From NCBI RefSeq assembly GCF_003019675.1, contig NZ_CP028105.1, positions 3,426,282 through 3,490,281 on the forward strand: DNA of 64,000 nucleotides, written 5' to 3'. The position numbers were made by a program, and so were the translations under genes. This document shows positions 43,326-52,126 of this stretch, piece after piece. The first letter of the stretch is position 1. Every line of letters begins with the position of its first letter. The notes under the pieces were generated by a model, which worked only from the letters and a program-made list of their open reading frames with translations, ran no database searches and had not been told where the DNA came from. This DNA comes from Fusobacterium ulcerans. GTDB taxonomy: Bacteria; Fusobacteriota; Fusobacteriia; Fusobacteriales; Fusobacteriaceae.

Positions 43326-45686
43326 ATGAAAGTAAGAGAGTATGCAGTAGATAATCTTGGCTGCGCCGGATGTGCTGCCAAAATACAACATGAAGGTTCT
43401 AAAATGTCAGGTATACTAAACAGCAATCTTGACCTTTACAAGAAAAAAATGATAGTTGAAACTGATGATAATTTTAATGAAGAAAAATTTTTATCAGATA
43501 TCAATAAAATAGCTGACAAGCTTGAACCGGGAACAAAAATATACAAAAAAGAAAATGAACAGATAAAAACAAGAGAATATGTTGTAGAAAATTTAGGATG
43601 TGCTGGATGTGCTGCTAAGATACAACATGAAGGTTCTAAAATAGCAGGAGTTATCAACAGCAATCTTGATCTTTACAAGAAAAAGATGACCATTGAATCT
43701 GATTCATCTTTTGATGAAGAGAGCTTTCTGGAAAAAATAAATACAATAGCTGATAAATTAGAGCCTGGAACTTTAATATACAAAGCTGAATCTGATGATG
43801 ATACTGATGAAGCAAGAGCTAAAAGAGAAGAGGAAATAGCTCAGGAAAAAGCAGAAGAGAAAAGGGAAAAAATGCTTCTTATTATTGGAGCTGCTCTATT
43901 TATTATCTCTGTTTTCCTTAAACCATTTCCAATGCTGAAACTTGCTGTATCTATAGTGGCATATATAATTTTAGGTGGAGATGTTGTTCTTAATTCATTT
44001 AAAAATATTACAAAAGGAAATTTCCTTGATGAAAACTTCCTGATGACTATTGCCACATTTGGTGCTTTTTATCTGGGAGAAACAACTGAAGCTGTTGGAG
44101 TAATGCTTTTCTATAAAATAGGAGAATACTTCCAGGAATCAGCTGTAAGAAATTCAAGAAAATCTATTGAAAAACTTTTGGATATCAGACCTGATTATGC
44201 AAATATAAGAGATAACAATGGTGAAGTAATAAAAGTTTCCCCTAAAAAATTGAAAATTGGAGATATTATTATTGTCAAATCTGGAGAAAAAGTTCCAGTA
44301 GATGGAATTGTAGTAAAAGGTGAAAGTGACCTGAATACTGCTGCTCTTACTGGAGAATCTGTTCCTTCTGATGTTGCTGTAAACAGTGAAGTTCTAAGTG
44401 GAAGCTTGAATGGAGCTGGAGTTCTTGAAGTAAAAGTTACAAAACTTTTCAGTGATTCTACTATCAACAAAATAATTGAAATGGTAGAAAATGCAAGCAA
44501 CAAGAAAGCTGAATCAGAAAAATTTATTACAAAGTTTGCAAGATATTATACTCCAATAGTTGTGGTAATAGCTCTGATAGTTGGACTTGGATTCCCAACA
44601 TTATTTGGTAATTTCAATATGTGGTTTGGAAGAGCATTGATATTCCTTGTTATATCTTGTCCATGTGCTTTGGTATTATCTGTACCGCTTACTTTCTTCA
44701 GCAGTATAGGAAAAGCTTCTAAAAGTGGTATCCTTATCAAAGGAGGTAACTATCTTGAAGCTCTTACAACTATAGGTGCTGTTGTATTCGATAAGACTGG
44801 AACACTTACTAAAGGTAAATTTAAAATAGACAAGCTTGAAGCTGTAAATGGAAATGAAGATGATCTTTTAAAAACAGCTAAAATAGGTGAATTTTATTCT
44901 AATCACCCAATAGGAAAAGCTATTATAAGTCATGGAAGCATTGAAATAAATGAAGAATATATAGAAGGGTACAAAGAACTTTCCGGATTCGGAGTACTTT
45001 CATATTATGAAGGTAAAATGATTCTTATAGGTAACTATAAACTTATGAAAGAATACAAAATAGAAGCTGAAGAAAAACATTATGCTGGAACTGTTCTATA
45101 TGTTGCTGAAAATAATATCTTCCTAGGATATGTATATATTTCAGATGAAATAAAAGAAGATTCTCCTATGACTATAGAGGGATTGAAAAAAGCTGGAATC
45201 CAAAGCTATATGCTTACTGGAGACAGTGACAGAATAGGTGCAGTAGTTGGAGAGAAATTAGGATTACAACCTGAAAATGTATATTCACAGCTGCTTCCAC
45301 AGGATAAAGTAAGCAAACTTGAAGAAATTAAATCTAAAAATGATAAAGGTGTTGTCTTTGTAGGAGATGGTGTCAATGATGCCCCTGTGTTGTCTCTAGC
45401 TGATGTAGGAATCGCTATGGGTGGTGTAGGTAGTGATATTGCAATAGAGGCTGCTGATGTGGTTATAATGAAAGATGAGCCTTCTAAAATACTTGAACTG
45501 TTAAAAATAGCAAAACAAAACAAAAAAGTTGTTATGCAGAATATAGTTATGGCTCTTGGAGTAAAAGTAATAGTTATGGTACTTGGAGTTTTTGGTATAG
45601 CAAATATGTGGATGGCTATATTCTCAGACGTTGGGGTATCATTACTGGCTGTTCTTAATGCTTCTCAAGGAATAAAAAGAAATTAA
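43326..45686 (+). CDS. Zn/Cd/Pb-type P1B ATPase with two N-terminal metal-binding domains
   Basis: This 786-residue P-type ATPase has two tandem HMA-like domains (about residues 1-75 and 78-155), each with the metal motif GCAGCAAKIQHEGSK, then six to eight membrane helices, the CPC motif (SCPCALVLSV), the phosphorylation site DKTGTLT, the TGDSD and GDGVNDAP loops, and the NHPIGKAI motif. The last membrane helix carries the D-x-G motif (FSDVGVSLLAVLNA), which marks the P1B-2 group, exporters of Zn, Cd or Pb. It is monocistronic, with a GGAGG site and an unusual 3' element. The two N-terminal domains look like a tandem duplication. Confidence 0.9.
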   Translation: MKVREYAVDNLGCAGCAAKIQHEGSKMSGILNSNLDLYKKKMIVETDDNFNEEKFLSDINKIADKLEPGTKIYKKENEQIKTREYVVENLGCAGCAAKIQHEGSKIAGVINSNLDLYKKKMTIESDSSFDEESFLEKINTIADKLEPGTLIYKAESDDDTDEARAKREEEIAQEKAEEKREKMLLIIGAALFIISVFLKPFPMLKLAVSIVAYIILGGDVVLNSFKNITKGNFLDENFLMTIATFGAFYLGETTEAVGVMLFYKIGEYFQESAVRNSRKSIEKLLDIRPDYANIRDNNGEVIKVSPKKLKIGDIIIVKSGEKVPVDGIVVKGESDLNTAALTGESVPSDVAVNSEVLSGSLNGAGVLEVKVTKLFSDSTINKIIEMVENASNKKAESEKFITKFARYYTPIVVVIALIVGLGFPTLFGNFNMWFGRALIFLVISCPCALVLSVPLTFFSSIGKASKSGILIKGGNYLEALTTIGAVVFDKTGTLTKGKFKIDKLEAVNGNEDDLLKTAKIGEFYSNHPIGKAIISHGSIEINEEYIEGYKELSGFGVLSYYEGKMILIGNYKLMKEYKIEAEEKHYAGTVLYVAENNIFLGYVYISDEIKEDSPMTIEGLKKAGIQSYMLTGDSDRIGAVVGEKLGLQPENVYSQLLPQDKVSKLEEIKSKNDKGVVFVGDGVNDAPVLSLADVGIAMGGVGSDIAIEAADVVIMKDEPSKILELLKIAKQNKKVVMQNIVMALGVKVIVMVLGVFGIANMWMAIFSDVGVSLLAVLNASQGIKRN

Positions 45687-45702
45687 ATTTAAATAATAAA
45701 AA

Positions 45703-45838
45703 GAGTGATAAAAAAGCTAGATTAATTTTCCAGTAATTACATCAGTTAATAATTTCAACTGACATAATTACTCAGATACAACAGTAGAATTGTTGTAATC
45801 TTTAATTATTTTTGCTTATGAATCACTCTTTTTTTCAT
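45703..45838 (+). other. Structured 3' element: closing stem with two internal hairpins
   Basis: GAGTGAT (45703) pairs with ATCACTC (45822-45828), closing a region with two hairpins: AGTAATTA/TAATTACT (45732 with 45772) holding CAGTT/AACTG, and TACAACA/TGTTGTA (45777-45797). It ends in TTTTTTT, so it also terminates transcription. This is a three-way-junction layout and is longer than a normal terminator. Confidence 0.6.
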
Positions 45839-45915
45839 ATATAATACTAAAAAAGATTTATTTTAAAAGATAAAATGGTATAATCTAAATAATAAAACTA
45901 TTGGAGGAAAAATAA

Positions 45916-46437
45916 ATGATGGGAAAAGATATAAAAGAATGCTATGAAAGAGAAAATGAAAAATATTTTGATTATTTTGTATTAGGTATATCGGGAATTT
46001 ACTTAATTCTTACTCTTGCAACTTACTGGCTTAGTTTTTTGCTATATCGTGGTCAGGCTGCTAATATAGCAGGAATTATTATTGGAATCTTCTTTCTGGC
46101 TGTATATATTGTATATTTTAAAATGGACAAATACTACAAGTTCATATATTTCTTCATATTTATTATTTGTTCATGGGTATCATCTTTCACTTTGTCAGGT
46201 ATAGTATCTTTTATCATAATTCTACCTGCACAATATTTAAGTGATTCCAATCTGAAATTTGAGTATATTCTTATGTTCATTCTTATTATGAAAGGAATTA
46301 TTGGTATGTTTATAAATTCATTTTTATATCAGCTTTTTAAAAAACTTTCATACAAACATATTTATCTAAATCCAGAAAAATATGAAGAAGAGGAAGACGA
46401 TGATGAAGAAGATGAGAATGAAGAATATACTATCTAA
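45916..46437 (+). CDS. Membrane protein with acidic C-terminus
   Basis: This 173-residue protein has about four hydrophobic segments (near residues 23-43, 48-68, 75-100 and 108-135) and a highly acidic Asp/Glu C-terminal tail of about 20 residues. GGAGG lies before a double ATG (MM), so the start could be the first or second. I recognise no family. It stands alone. Confidence 0.6.
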   Translation: MMGKDIKECYERENEKYFDYFVLGISGIYLILTLATYWLSFLLYRGQAANIAGIIIGIFFLAVYIVYFKMDKYYKFIYFFIFIICSWVSSFTLSGIVSFIIILPAQYLSDSNLKFEYILMFILIMKGIIGMFINSFLYQLFKKLSYKHIYLNPEKYEEEEDDDEEDENEEYTI

Positions 46438-46690
46438 ATAACAAAATTGATAAAAAATTAACTTTTCATTATTAAATAATCAAAAGTTTTTAACTGCTAT
46501 AATTATTTAGAAGTAGCTATGTTATTGTAAAAATTTTATATTTTTCTATATTTTATAAAAAAATCAAAGATAGCTATTTTTATAGGAAAATTTTTTAAGT
46601 ATATCCAATCTCTAAATTCTCTCTTTTATATTTCATTAAATATTTTATTGAAAGAATTTAAAAACTATCTTATATATTATCTAATAAAAT
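46438..46690. other. AT-rich intergenic stretch, nothing recognised
   Basis: About 250 bases of very AT-rich DNA with no open frame of note, no repeat and no RNA motif that I can support. It separates two converging genes, before the terminator at 46691. Confidence 0.5.
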
Positions 46691-46747
46691 AAAAGGATGA
46701 TTCAAAGAAAATTAAATTTATCACTTTTCTTTCAAATCATCCTTTTT
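46691..46747 (-). terminator. Terminator after the EcsC-like gene
   Basis: AAAAGGATGATT and AATCATCCTTTT form a long stem with an inner AAAGAAAA/TTTTCTTT extension; a T-rich run follows on the minus strand. Confidence 0.8.
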
Positions 46748-46754
46748 AAATTAT

Positions 46755-47489
46755 TTATTTTTTGTAAAAACTTATGTCTGCTAATGGAAGTTCAGATAAA
46801 GCTTCCTGCAAATTAAGAGCAAGAGGTTTCATTGTAATATAAGTAACCACCCCTGAAATCACTCCTCCTATATATGGAATAGCTCTGCTCACTCCAACAG
46901 AAAAACTCTGCTGACTGACTTTAACTCCCAATATAGAGGCAGCCTTTTTAATTATTGGATATACTGCACTTCTTGTCAAAGCTTTCTGCAATATCTTTTT
47001 TTCAATATTTAATGCAGCACTTTGAGCAAGTTTAACGACAGCATTATCTGCTAAATCCACTCCAAACATGACACCCATAAGTAAAGTCATACGATCAATT
47101 GTATCTTTACTCAGCTCCTCATTCTTTTCAAACATATCTTTCCATCCATAAAGATAGGCTAATTTTTGAGTTATTCTGATTATATGTCCAAAATATTGAG
47201 TAATATCAATAGCTATTGTTCCCACAATAACTATTCCTCCTGGAACACCTATAATTGTCGAGATAAGAGTAGCTTGTCTTAGTTCATAGGCAATTACCTT
47301 ATCTGCTATTTTATTTATTTCAGAAACTTCTATCCCTGCAATAGCTGGATTATCCTGAACAGCTTTTTTTACTATATCTTCAGAAAAATATTTTGATAAT
47401 TCTTTTTTCAAGAAGCCTTCTCTATTTATTTTGACTCCACGAATTTTCATTACTTTTTCTAAGACAGCATCAAATTTATTCCTATCCAT
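46755..47489 (-). CDS. EcsC-family-like protein
   Basis: This 244-residue protein has a charged N-terminal third and two hydrophobic stretches (about residues 80-110 and 205-225), with repeated small-residue helices (ISTIIGVPGGIVIVGTIAID, RAIPYIGGVISGVVTYITMK). The layout resembles EcsC-domain proteins, whose function is unknown; confidence in the family is modest. It is monocistronic. Confidence 0.5.
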   Translation of the reverse strand: MDRNKFDAVLEKVMKIRGVKINREGFLKKELSKYFSEDIVKKAVQDNPAIAGIEVSEINKIADKVIAYELRQATLISTIIGVPGGIVIVGTIAIDITQYFGHIIRITQKLAYLYGWKDMFEKNEELSKDTIDRMTLLMGVMFGVDLADNAVVKLAQSAALNIEKKILQKALTRSAVYPIIKKAASILGVKVSQQSFSVGVSRAIPYIGGVISGVVTYITMKPLALNLQEALSELPLADISFYKK

Positions 47490-47513
47490 ACTGACCCCAC
47501 TTAACTAGTATAA

Positions 47514-47552
47514 TTAAAAAGCTGACCCAAATCATTTGATCAGCTTTTATTT
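47514..47552 (-). terminator. Terminator after efp
   Basis: Minus-strand AAAAGCTGA pairs with TCAGCTTTT and leads into TAATTATAC. Confidence 0.75.
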
Positions 47553-47558
47553 AAAAAA

Positions 47559-48122
47559 TTATTTTTTGATTCTTTCTACATATTCATTTGTTCTAGTATC
47601 AATTTTAATCCACTCACCTTGCTCAACAAATAAAGGAACTTGAATTTCAAATCCAGTGTTGATTTTAGCAGGTTTCATTACTTTTCCACTTGTATCTCCT
47701 CTTAGTCCTGGCTCAGTATATTCAACTTGTCTATCAAGGAAAGTAGGTAATTCTACAGCAACTGGAGTAGATTCATAATATATTACATCTAGTTCCATTC
47801 CTTCTTCAAGATAGTTGATAGCATCTCCTAAGTCTTCCTCTTTAAGTTCTACTTGATCCCAAGTTTCTGGATTTGAGAATACATAAAAACTTCCATCATT
47901 GTAAGAATAAACAGTTTTGATTTTATCAAGTCTGATGTCATCCATTTTCTCGTCTGCTTTGTAAACAGCATCTGAAATGTTTCCATTTAATAGATTTTTC
48001 ATTTTAAATTTTACCACTGCTGCGTTTCTTCCTGATTTGTTGTACTCTGATTTTAGAACTACAAATGGATCGTTTCCAATTTTAATTGTACTTCCTGCTC
48101 TTAATTCTTGAGCTATTTTCAT
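47559..48122 (-). CDS. efp: Translation elongation factor P, Arg32 type
   Basis: This 187-residue EF-P has the three beta-barrel domains in normal length. The loop of domain I reads NKSGRNAAVVKFKMKNLL, with Arg32 (counting from Met1) at the tip, instead of the Lys found in EF-Ps that are modified by EpmA. Arg32 is the site of rhamnosylation by EarP in Pseudomonas, and an earP homologue lies directly upstream (10 bases apart). EF-P rescues ribosomes stalled at polyproline. Confidence 0.96.
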   Translation of the reverse strand: MKIAQELRAGSTIKIGNDPFVVLKSEYNKSGRNAAVVKFKMKNLLNGNISDAVYKADEKMDDIRLDKIKTVYSYNDGSFYVFSNPETWDQVELKEEDLGDAINYLEEGMELDVIYYESTPVAVELPTFLDRQVEYTEPGLRGDTSGKVMKPAKINTGFEIQVPLFVEQGEWIKIDTRTNEYVERIKK

Positions 48123-48132
48123 TTTTGACCTC

Positions 48133-49311
48133 CTAAAATTTCTCTATAAAATCTTTTATTTTATTTATAAGATTACAGTTTGAGATAAGAAAATCTCTAA
48201 ATAGAGAATTGCATCTTTCTATCTCCTTCAGATTGTTGAAGAAAAATAAATATTCCTCTTTTCCTTCTTCTAAAGAATTTTCTCTTCTAAAATTGTAATC
48301 TTTAAAAAGCTTTTTATACTCAGACAGATATTCTTCTGAAGTTTTTCCCTTCATCTGTCTTTCATATTTGTCTAAGAATCCTTCTATCTTATCCATATGA
48401 GCATAATCTTCCTGACAGTAAATATGCCATAGATAAGGCTTTCCAGTGAGTACTGCTCTTATAAAAGAATCCTCTCCTCTTACAAAATTAAAATCTGTCA
48501 GATTTATTAATTCTTCATAATCTTCCTGACTTAAAAATTTGCAGAACTGTACTTCTATTTTACCATATTTATAAATATTTCCAAGCTTTTCTATAAAATT
48601 TTTCTCAAAAAAGTTTTTAAAGCCTTCCTGTGTCTTTTCTCCCATAGCTAAAATTACTACTTCTTTGTCTAAAGACTTCAAGTCTCTAAATAATGGAGTA
48701 AAGTTTTTTTCATATGAAAACACTGTTCCTATGATTTTTTTATCAATATTTTCTATTTCTGAGAAATATTTTTTTCTGTAATATTCCTTGTTTTCAATTA
48801 CATTTTTTATTCTATCCAAATAAAGTGAATCAGCAATGACTCCTCCACTTTTTTCAGTGAATCCAGGCATAAAAAATATCTTCTTTAATTTCCCTTTTCC
48901 GCTTGGTGATTCTTGTAAATGACAGCTCTCTATCCAGTCCTCTGCTGAAAGATATTCCAGATTTATAAGCAAATCTGAGTTATCATAAGCCTCATTCATA
49001 TACTCCTCAGGTATTGTACACCCAAAGGCTTCTATTATAACATTTGCAGTAGAAAAAGTACACATATTTTTCTTAACATATTCATAGGTAACATATTGAA
49101 TTCCGTCTATCTCTTGATTTTGAATATTTTTCACATTTGAATTTATATTAATAAACTCATCAAGTCTGTTGAGTATTACTCTTATCTTTACGTTTTCTCC
49201 AAATACTTTTTTAAATTCCTTTCCCAATCTGTATACTACACCTATATCTCCAAAATTATCTATTATTTCACAGAATATATCAAGACTCTTTAATTCCATT
49301 TCTTTTTTCAT
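48133..49311 (-). CDS. earP: EF-P arginine rhamnosyltransferase EarP
   Basis: This 392-residue GT-B glycosyltransferase matches the EarP/DUF2331 family: LDIFCEIIDNFGDIGVVYRL near the start (with the Asp pair used in catalysis), NVIIEAFGCTIPEEYM in the middle, and FNFVRGEDSFIRAVLTGKPYLWHIYCQ in the second half (the conserved Glu-Asp region that binds TDP-rhamnose). It sits immediately before efp, as in other EarP organisms. The start is either Met1 (very close to AAGGAG, 1 base) or Met5. It overlaps the end of the upstream gene by 32 bases. Confidence 0.93.
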   Translation of the reverse strand: MKKEMELKSLDIFCEIIDNFGDIGVVYRLGKEFKKVFGENVKIRVILNRLDEFININSNVKNIQNQEIDGIQYVTYEYVKKNMCTFSTANVIIEAFGCTIPEEYMNEAYDNSDLLINLEYLSAEDWIESCHLQESPSGKGKLKKIFFMPGFTEKSGGVIADSLYLDRIKNVIENKEYYRKKYFSEIENIDKKIIGTVFSYEKNFTPLFRDLKSLDKEVVILAMGEKTQEGFKNFFEKNFIEKLGNIYKYGKIEVQFCKFLSQEDYEELINLTDFNFVRGEDSFIRAVLTGKPYLWHIYCQEDYAHMDKIEGFLDKYERQMKGKTSEEYLSEYKKLFKDYNFRRENSLEEGKEEYLFFFNNLKEIERCNSLFRDFLISNCNLINKIKDFIEKF

Positions 49312-50239
49312 ACTCCTTCTTTGCTGCTTCTGCCCAGTTTGGTCTTGCTATCATAGCTCTTCCCACTGCTACAAAATCTAAAAGATTATTTTCTACAAGC
49401 CAGCTGGCTTCCGTTTCTTTTTTTATCTTTCTTACTCCTATTACAGGTATATTTACATGCTTCTTAATCTCTGTTCCCATATATATTACCCAGTCCAAAG
49501 GAAATTCACTTGGCATTTCTATTTTCCTTTCCTGTTTAAATACAGGATCAGGTACACCACTTGATACATGAAGAATATCTACTCCCAATTTCTCCAGATA
49601 CTTTGCTATCTCTATTCCATCTTTTACTTCAGGTTCGTTTCCACCCATTCTGTAGCCTAAAATAAAATCATCATTAAAAAGTTCTCTTGTTTCCTCTATG
49701 AGCCTTTTAGAAAAGTACATTCTCTTTTCAAAAGTTCCCCCATATTTATCATCTCTCAAATTCCACAGTCTTGAATTTAATTGTGATATAAGATAAGTAT
49801 GAGCTCCATGTATTTCTATTCCATCAAACCCCGCTTCTCTCGCTCTCCTAAAAGCCCTTTTAAAGCTTTCAAGTATTTCATCAAGAATATGTTCAGGGAC
49901 ATCCTTTATTTTCTCTTTAAAACCTGCATGGTGAAGTTGTATAAGGACTGGAACCTCATACTCATGACAAATATCTGCTATTCTTTTAAGTCCAGCAATA
50001 AATTTATCATCCCATATCCCCAACTGGTTGTCTCTCAATTTTCCATCCTCTGCTACAGCAGAAGCTTCCACTATCACTAGTCCAGTTCCTCCAGCACAAA
50101 CATCTCTGTACCATTCCACCACTCTGTCAGTAACAAATCCATCTTTTCCCACCATCGAAAATCTTACTAAAGGGGGAAGAACTATTCTGTTCTTTATTTT
50201 TATATTTTTTATATTTATACTATCAAATAATTTTGGCAT
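49280..50239 (-). CDS. Old Yellow Enzyme family NADH:flavin oxidoreductase
   Basis: This 319-residue TIM-barrel flavoenzyme has the FMN-site features: NIKIKNRIVLPPLVRFSM at the start, VPVLIQLHHAGFK, and GIEIHGAHTYLISQLNSRLWNLRDDKYGG with the catalytic-site pattern, ending GRAMIARPNWA. It lacks the C-terminal NAD and Fe-S domains of 2,4-dienoyl-CoA reductase, so it is the short form. It reduces activated C=C bonds; the physiological substrate is unknown. It overlaps earP by 32 bases, which suggests co-transcription. Confidence 0.88.
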   Translation of the reverse strand: MPKLFDSINIKNIKIKNRIVLPPLVRFSMVGKDGFVTDRVVEWYRDVCAGGTGLVIVEASAVAEDGKLRDNQLGIWDDKFIAGLKRIADICHEYEVPVLIQLHHAGFKEKIKDVPEHILDEILESFKRAFRRAREAGFDGIEIHGAHTYLISQLNSRLWNLRDDKYGGTFEKRMYFSKRLIEETRELFNDDFILGYRMGGNEPEVKDGIEIAKYLEKLGVDILHVSSGVPDPVFKQERKIEMPSEFPLDWVIYMGTEIKKHVNIPVIGVRKIKKETEASWLVENNLLDFVAVGRAMIARPNWAEAAKKEYEKRNGIKES

Positions 50240-50462
50240 TTTTACCTCTCTGAAACTTTGCTTTGATGTAACATTATATCATATTTTTTATAATTCTATT
50301 CAATTTTTTTTGTTTTTTAGAGATAAAGTTAAAAGAAATATCACCAGATAAATATTTTAATATAATTTAAACTCCTATTGCTAAATTGTCAATAACTGTG
50401 GTATAATATAATGATTTTTTGAATACGTATAAAAGTAAAATTTATAGGAGGATATATATTAA

Positions 50463-52088
50463 ATGATAGCTACTAGTAATCTTGGAATGAGATTTTCTGG
50501 AAGAAAACTGTTTGAAGATGTTAATCTTAAATTTACTCCTGGAAACTGTTATGGTCTTATAGGAGCAAATGGTGCTGGAAAATCTACATTTGTTAAAATA
50601 CTTTCTGGAGATCTTGATCCTACAGAAGGAGAAGTAATTTTTGATAAAAAAAATAAAAGAATGGCTGTATTAAAGCAGGATCACTTTGCTCATGAAGAAG
50701 ATGAAGTACTTAATGTAGTTCTTATGGGGCATAAAAAACTTTGGGACATTATTGTGGAAAAAAATGCTATATACGCAAAAAGTGAATTTACTGATGAAGA
50801 TGGTTTAAAAGCTGCTGAATTAGAAGGAGAATTTGCTGAATTAAATGGTTGGGAAGCTGAAACTGAAGCTGAAACTCTTTTGATGGGATTAGGTATAGGA
50901 ATTGACTCTCACCATAGACTTATGAAAGAATTAACAGAGCCTGAAAAAGTTAAAATACTTTTGGCACAAGCTCTATTTGGACAACCTGACATACTGCTTT
51001 TAGACGAGCCTACTAACGGACTTGATATCAAAGCTATCTCTTGGCTTGAAAATTTCCTTATGAATCTGGATAATACAACTGTTATAGTTGTATCACATGA
51101 CAGACACTTTTTAAATAAAGTATGTACTCATATTACAGATATCGATTATGGAAAAGTTAAAATGTATGTAGGAAACTATGATTTCTGGTATGAATCAAAT
51201 GAACTTATGGTAAAACTTCTTTCTTCTAAAAATAAGAAAATTGAACAGAAAAGACAAGAGTTACAAGAATTCATTGCTAGATTTAGTGCCAATGCTTCAA
51301 AATCTAAACAAGCTACTTCAAGAAAGAAGCTTCTTGATAAACTTCAATTGGAAGATATGCAGGTATCAAATAGAAAATATCCATTTATAGAATTCAAGCA
51401 AGAAAGAGAAGCTGGAAACAACCTTCTTAAAGTTGAAAACCTTACTAAAACTATTGATGGAGTTAAAATTCTTGACAACCTTACATTCACTATCAATACA
51501 GGAGACAAAGTTGTTTTCCTTGCTAAAAATGATATTGTTAAAACAACTCTTTTATCAATATTAGCTGGTGAAATGGAAGCTGATTCAGGAACATACACTT
51601 GGGGAGTAACTACTACTCAAGCTTATATGCCTAAAGATAACACTAAATTCTTTGAAAATAAAAATCTTAACCTTATAGACTGGTTAAGACCTTACTCACC
51701 TGATCAGCATGATGTTTTTGTAAGAGGATTCCTAGGAAGAATGCTTTTCACAGGAGAAGATGCTATGAAGAGCTGCGCAGTTCTTTCAGGGGGAGAAAAG
51801 GTAAGATGTATGCTTTCAAGAATGATGCTTACAAATGCCAATGTTCTTATGTTTGATAACCCTAATGACCACTTGGATCTAGAGTCTATCACATCATTGA
51901 ACAAAGCACTTATCAACTTTAAAGGAACTATATTATTTGGAGCTCATGACCATGAGTTTATCCAGACAGTAGCCAACAGAATTATTGAGATAACTCCTAA
52001 TGGAATTCTTGATAAAATGATGAGCTATGATGAATATCTTGAAGATGAAAATGTACAGCAAAGATTAGAAGAATTATACGCTGAGTAA
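50463..52088 (+). CDS. ABC-F ATPase (YbiT-like) with degenerate second ATPase domain
   Basis: This 541-residue ABC-F protein has two nucleotide-binding domains. NBD1 has an intact Walker A (LIGANGAGKSTFVKI) and Walker B (LLLDEPTNGLD); its signature is LTEPEKVKILLAQA, as is common in YbiT. NBD2 has a damaged Walker A (FLAKNDIVKTTLL, no glycines of the loop except none), and Walker B ends MFDNPNDHLD with Asn in place of the catalytic Glu, though its signature LSGGEKVR is intact. One composite site may thus still work. The linker contains the ABC-F arm (FSANASKSKQATSRKK). It probably acts on ribosomes. Confidence 0.9.
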   Translation: MIATSNLGMRFSGRKLFEDVNLKFTPGNCYGLIGANGAGKSTFVKILSGDLDPTEGEVIFDKKNKRMAVLKQDHFAHEEDEVLNVVLMGHKKLWDIIVEKNAIYAKSEFTDEDGLKAAELEGEFAELNGWEAETEAETLLMGLGIGIDSHHRLMKELTEPEKVKILLAQALFGQPDILLLDEPTNGLDIKAISWLENFLMNLDNTTVIVVSHDRHFLNKVCTHITDIDYGKVKMYVGNYDFWYESNELMVKLLSSKNKKIEQKRQELQEFIARFSANASKSKQATSRKKLLDKLQLEDMQVSNRKYPFIEFKQEREAGNNLLKVENLTKTIDGVKILDNLTFTINTGDKVVFLAKNDIVKTTLLSILAGEMEADSGTYTWGVTTTQAYMPKDNTKFFENKNLNLIDWLRPYSPDQHDVFVRGFLGRMLFTGEDAMKSCAVLSGGEKVRCMLSRMMLTNANVLMFDNPNDHLDLESITSLNKALINFKGTILFGAHDHEFIQTVANRIIEITPNGILDKMMSYDEYLEDENVQQRLEELYAE

Positions 52089-52092
52089 AAGT

Positions 52093-52126
52093 AAAGAAGG
52101 ATGATTAAAATCATCCTTCTTTTAAT
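52093..52126. terminator. Bidirectional terminator (ABC-F / nucleoside kinase)
   Basis: AAGAAGGATGA and TCATCCTTCTT form the stem with a short loop between two converging genes. Confidence 0.85.
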
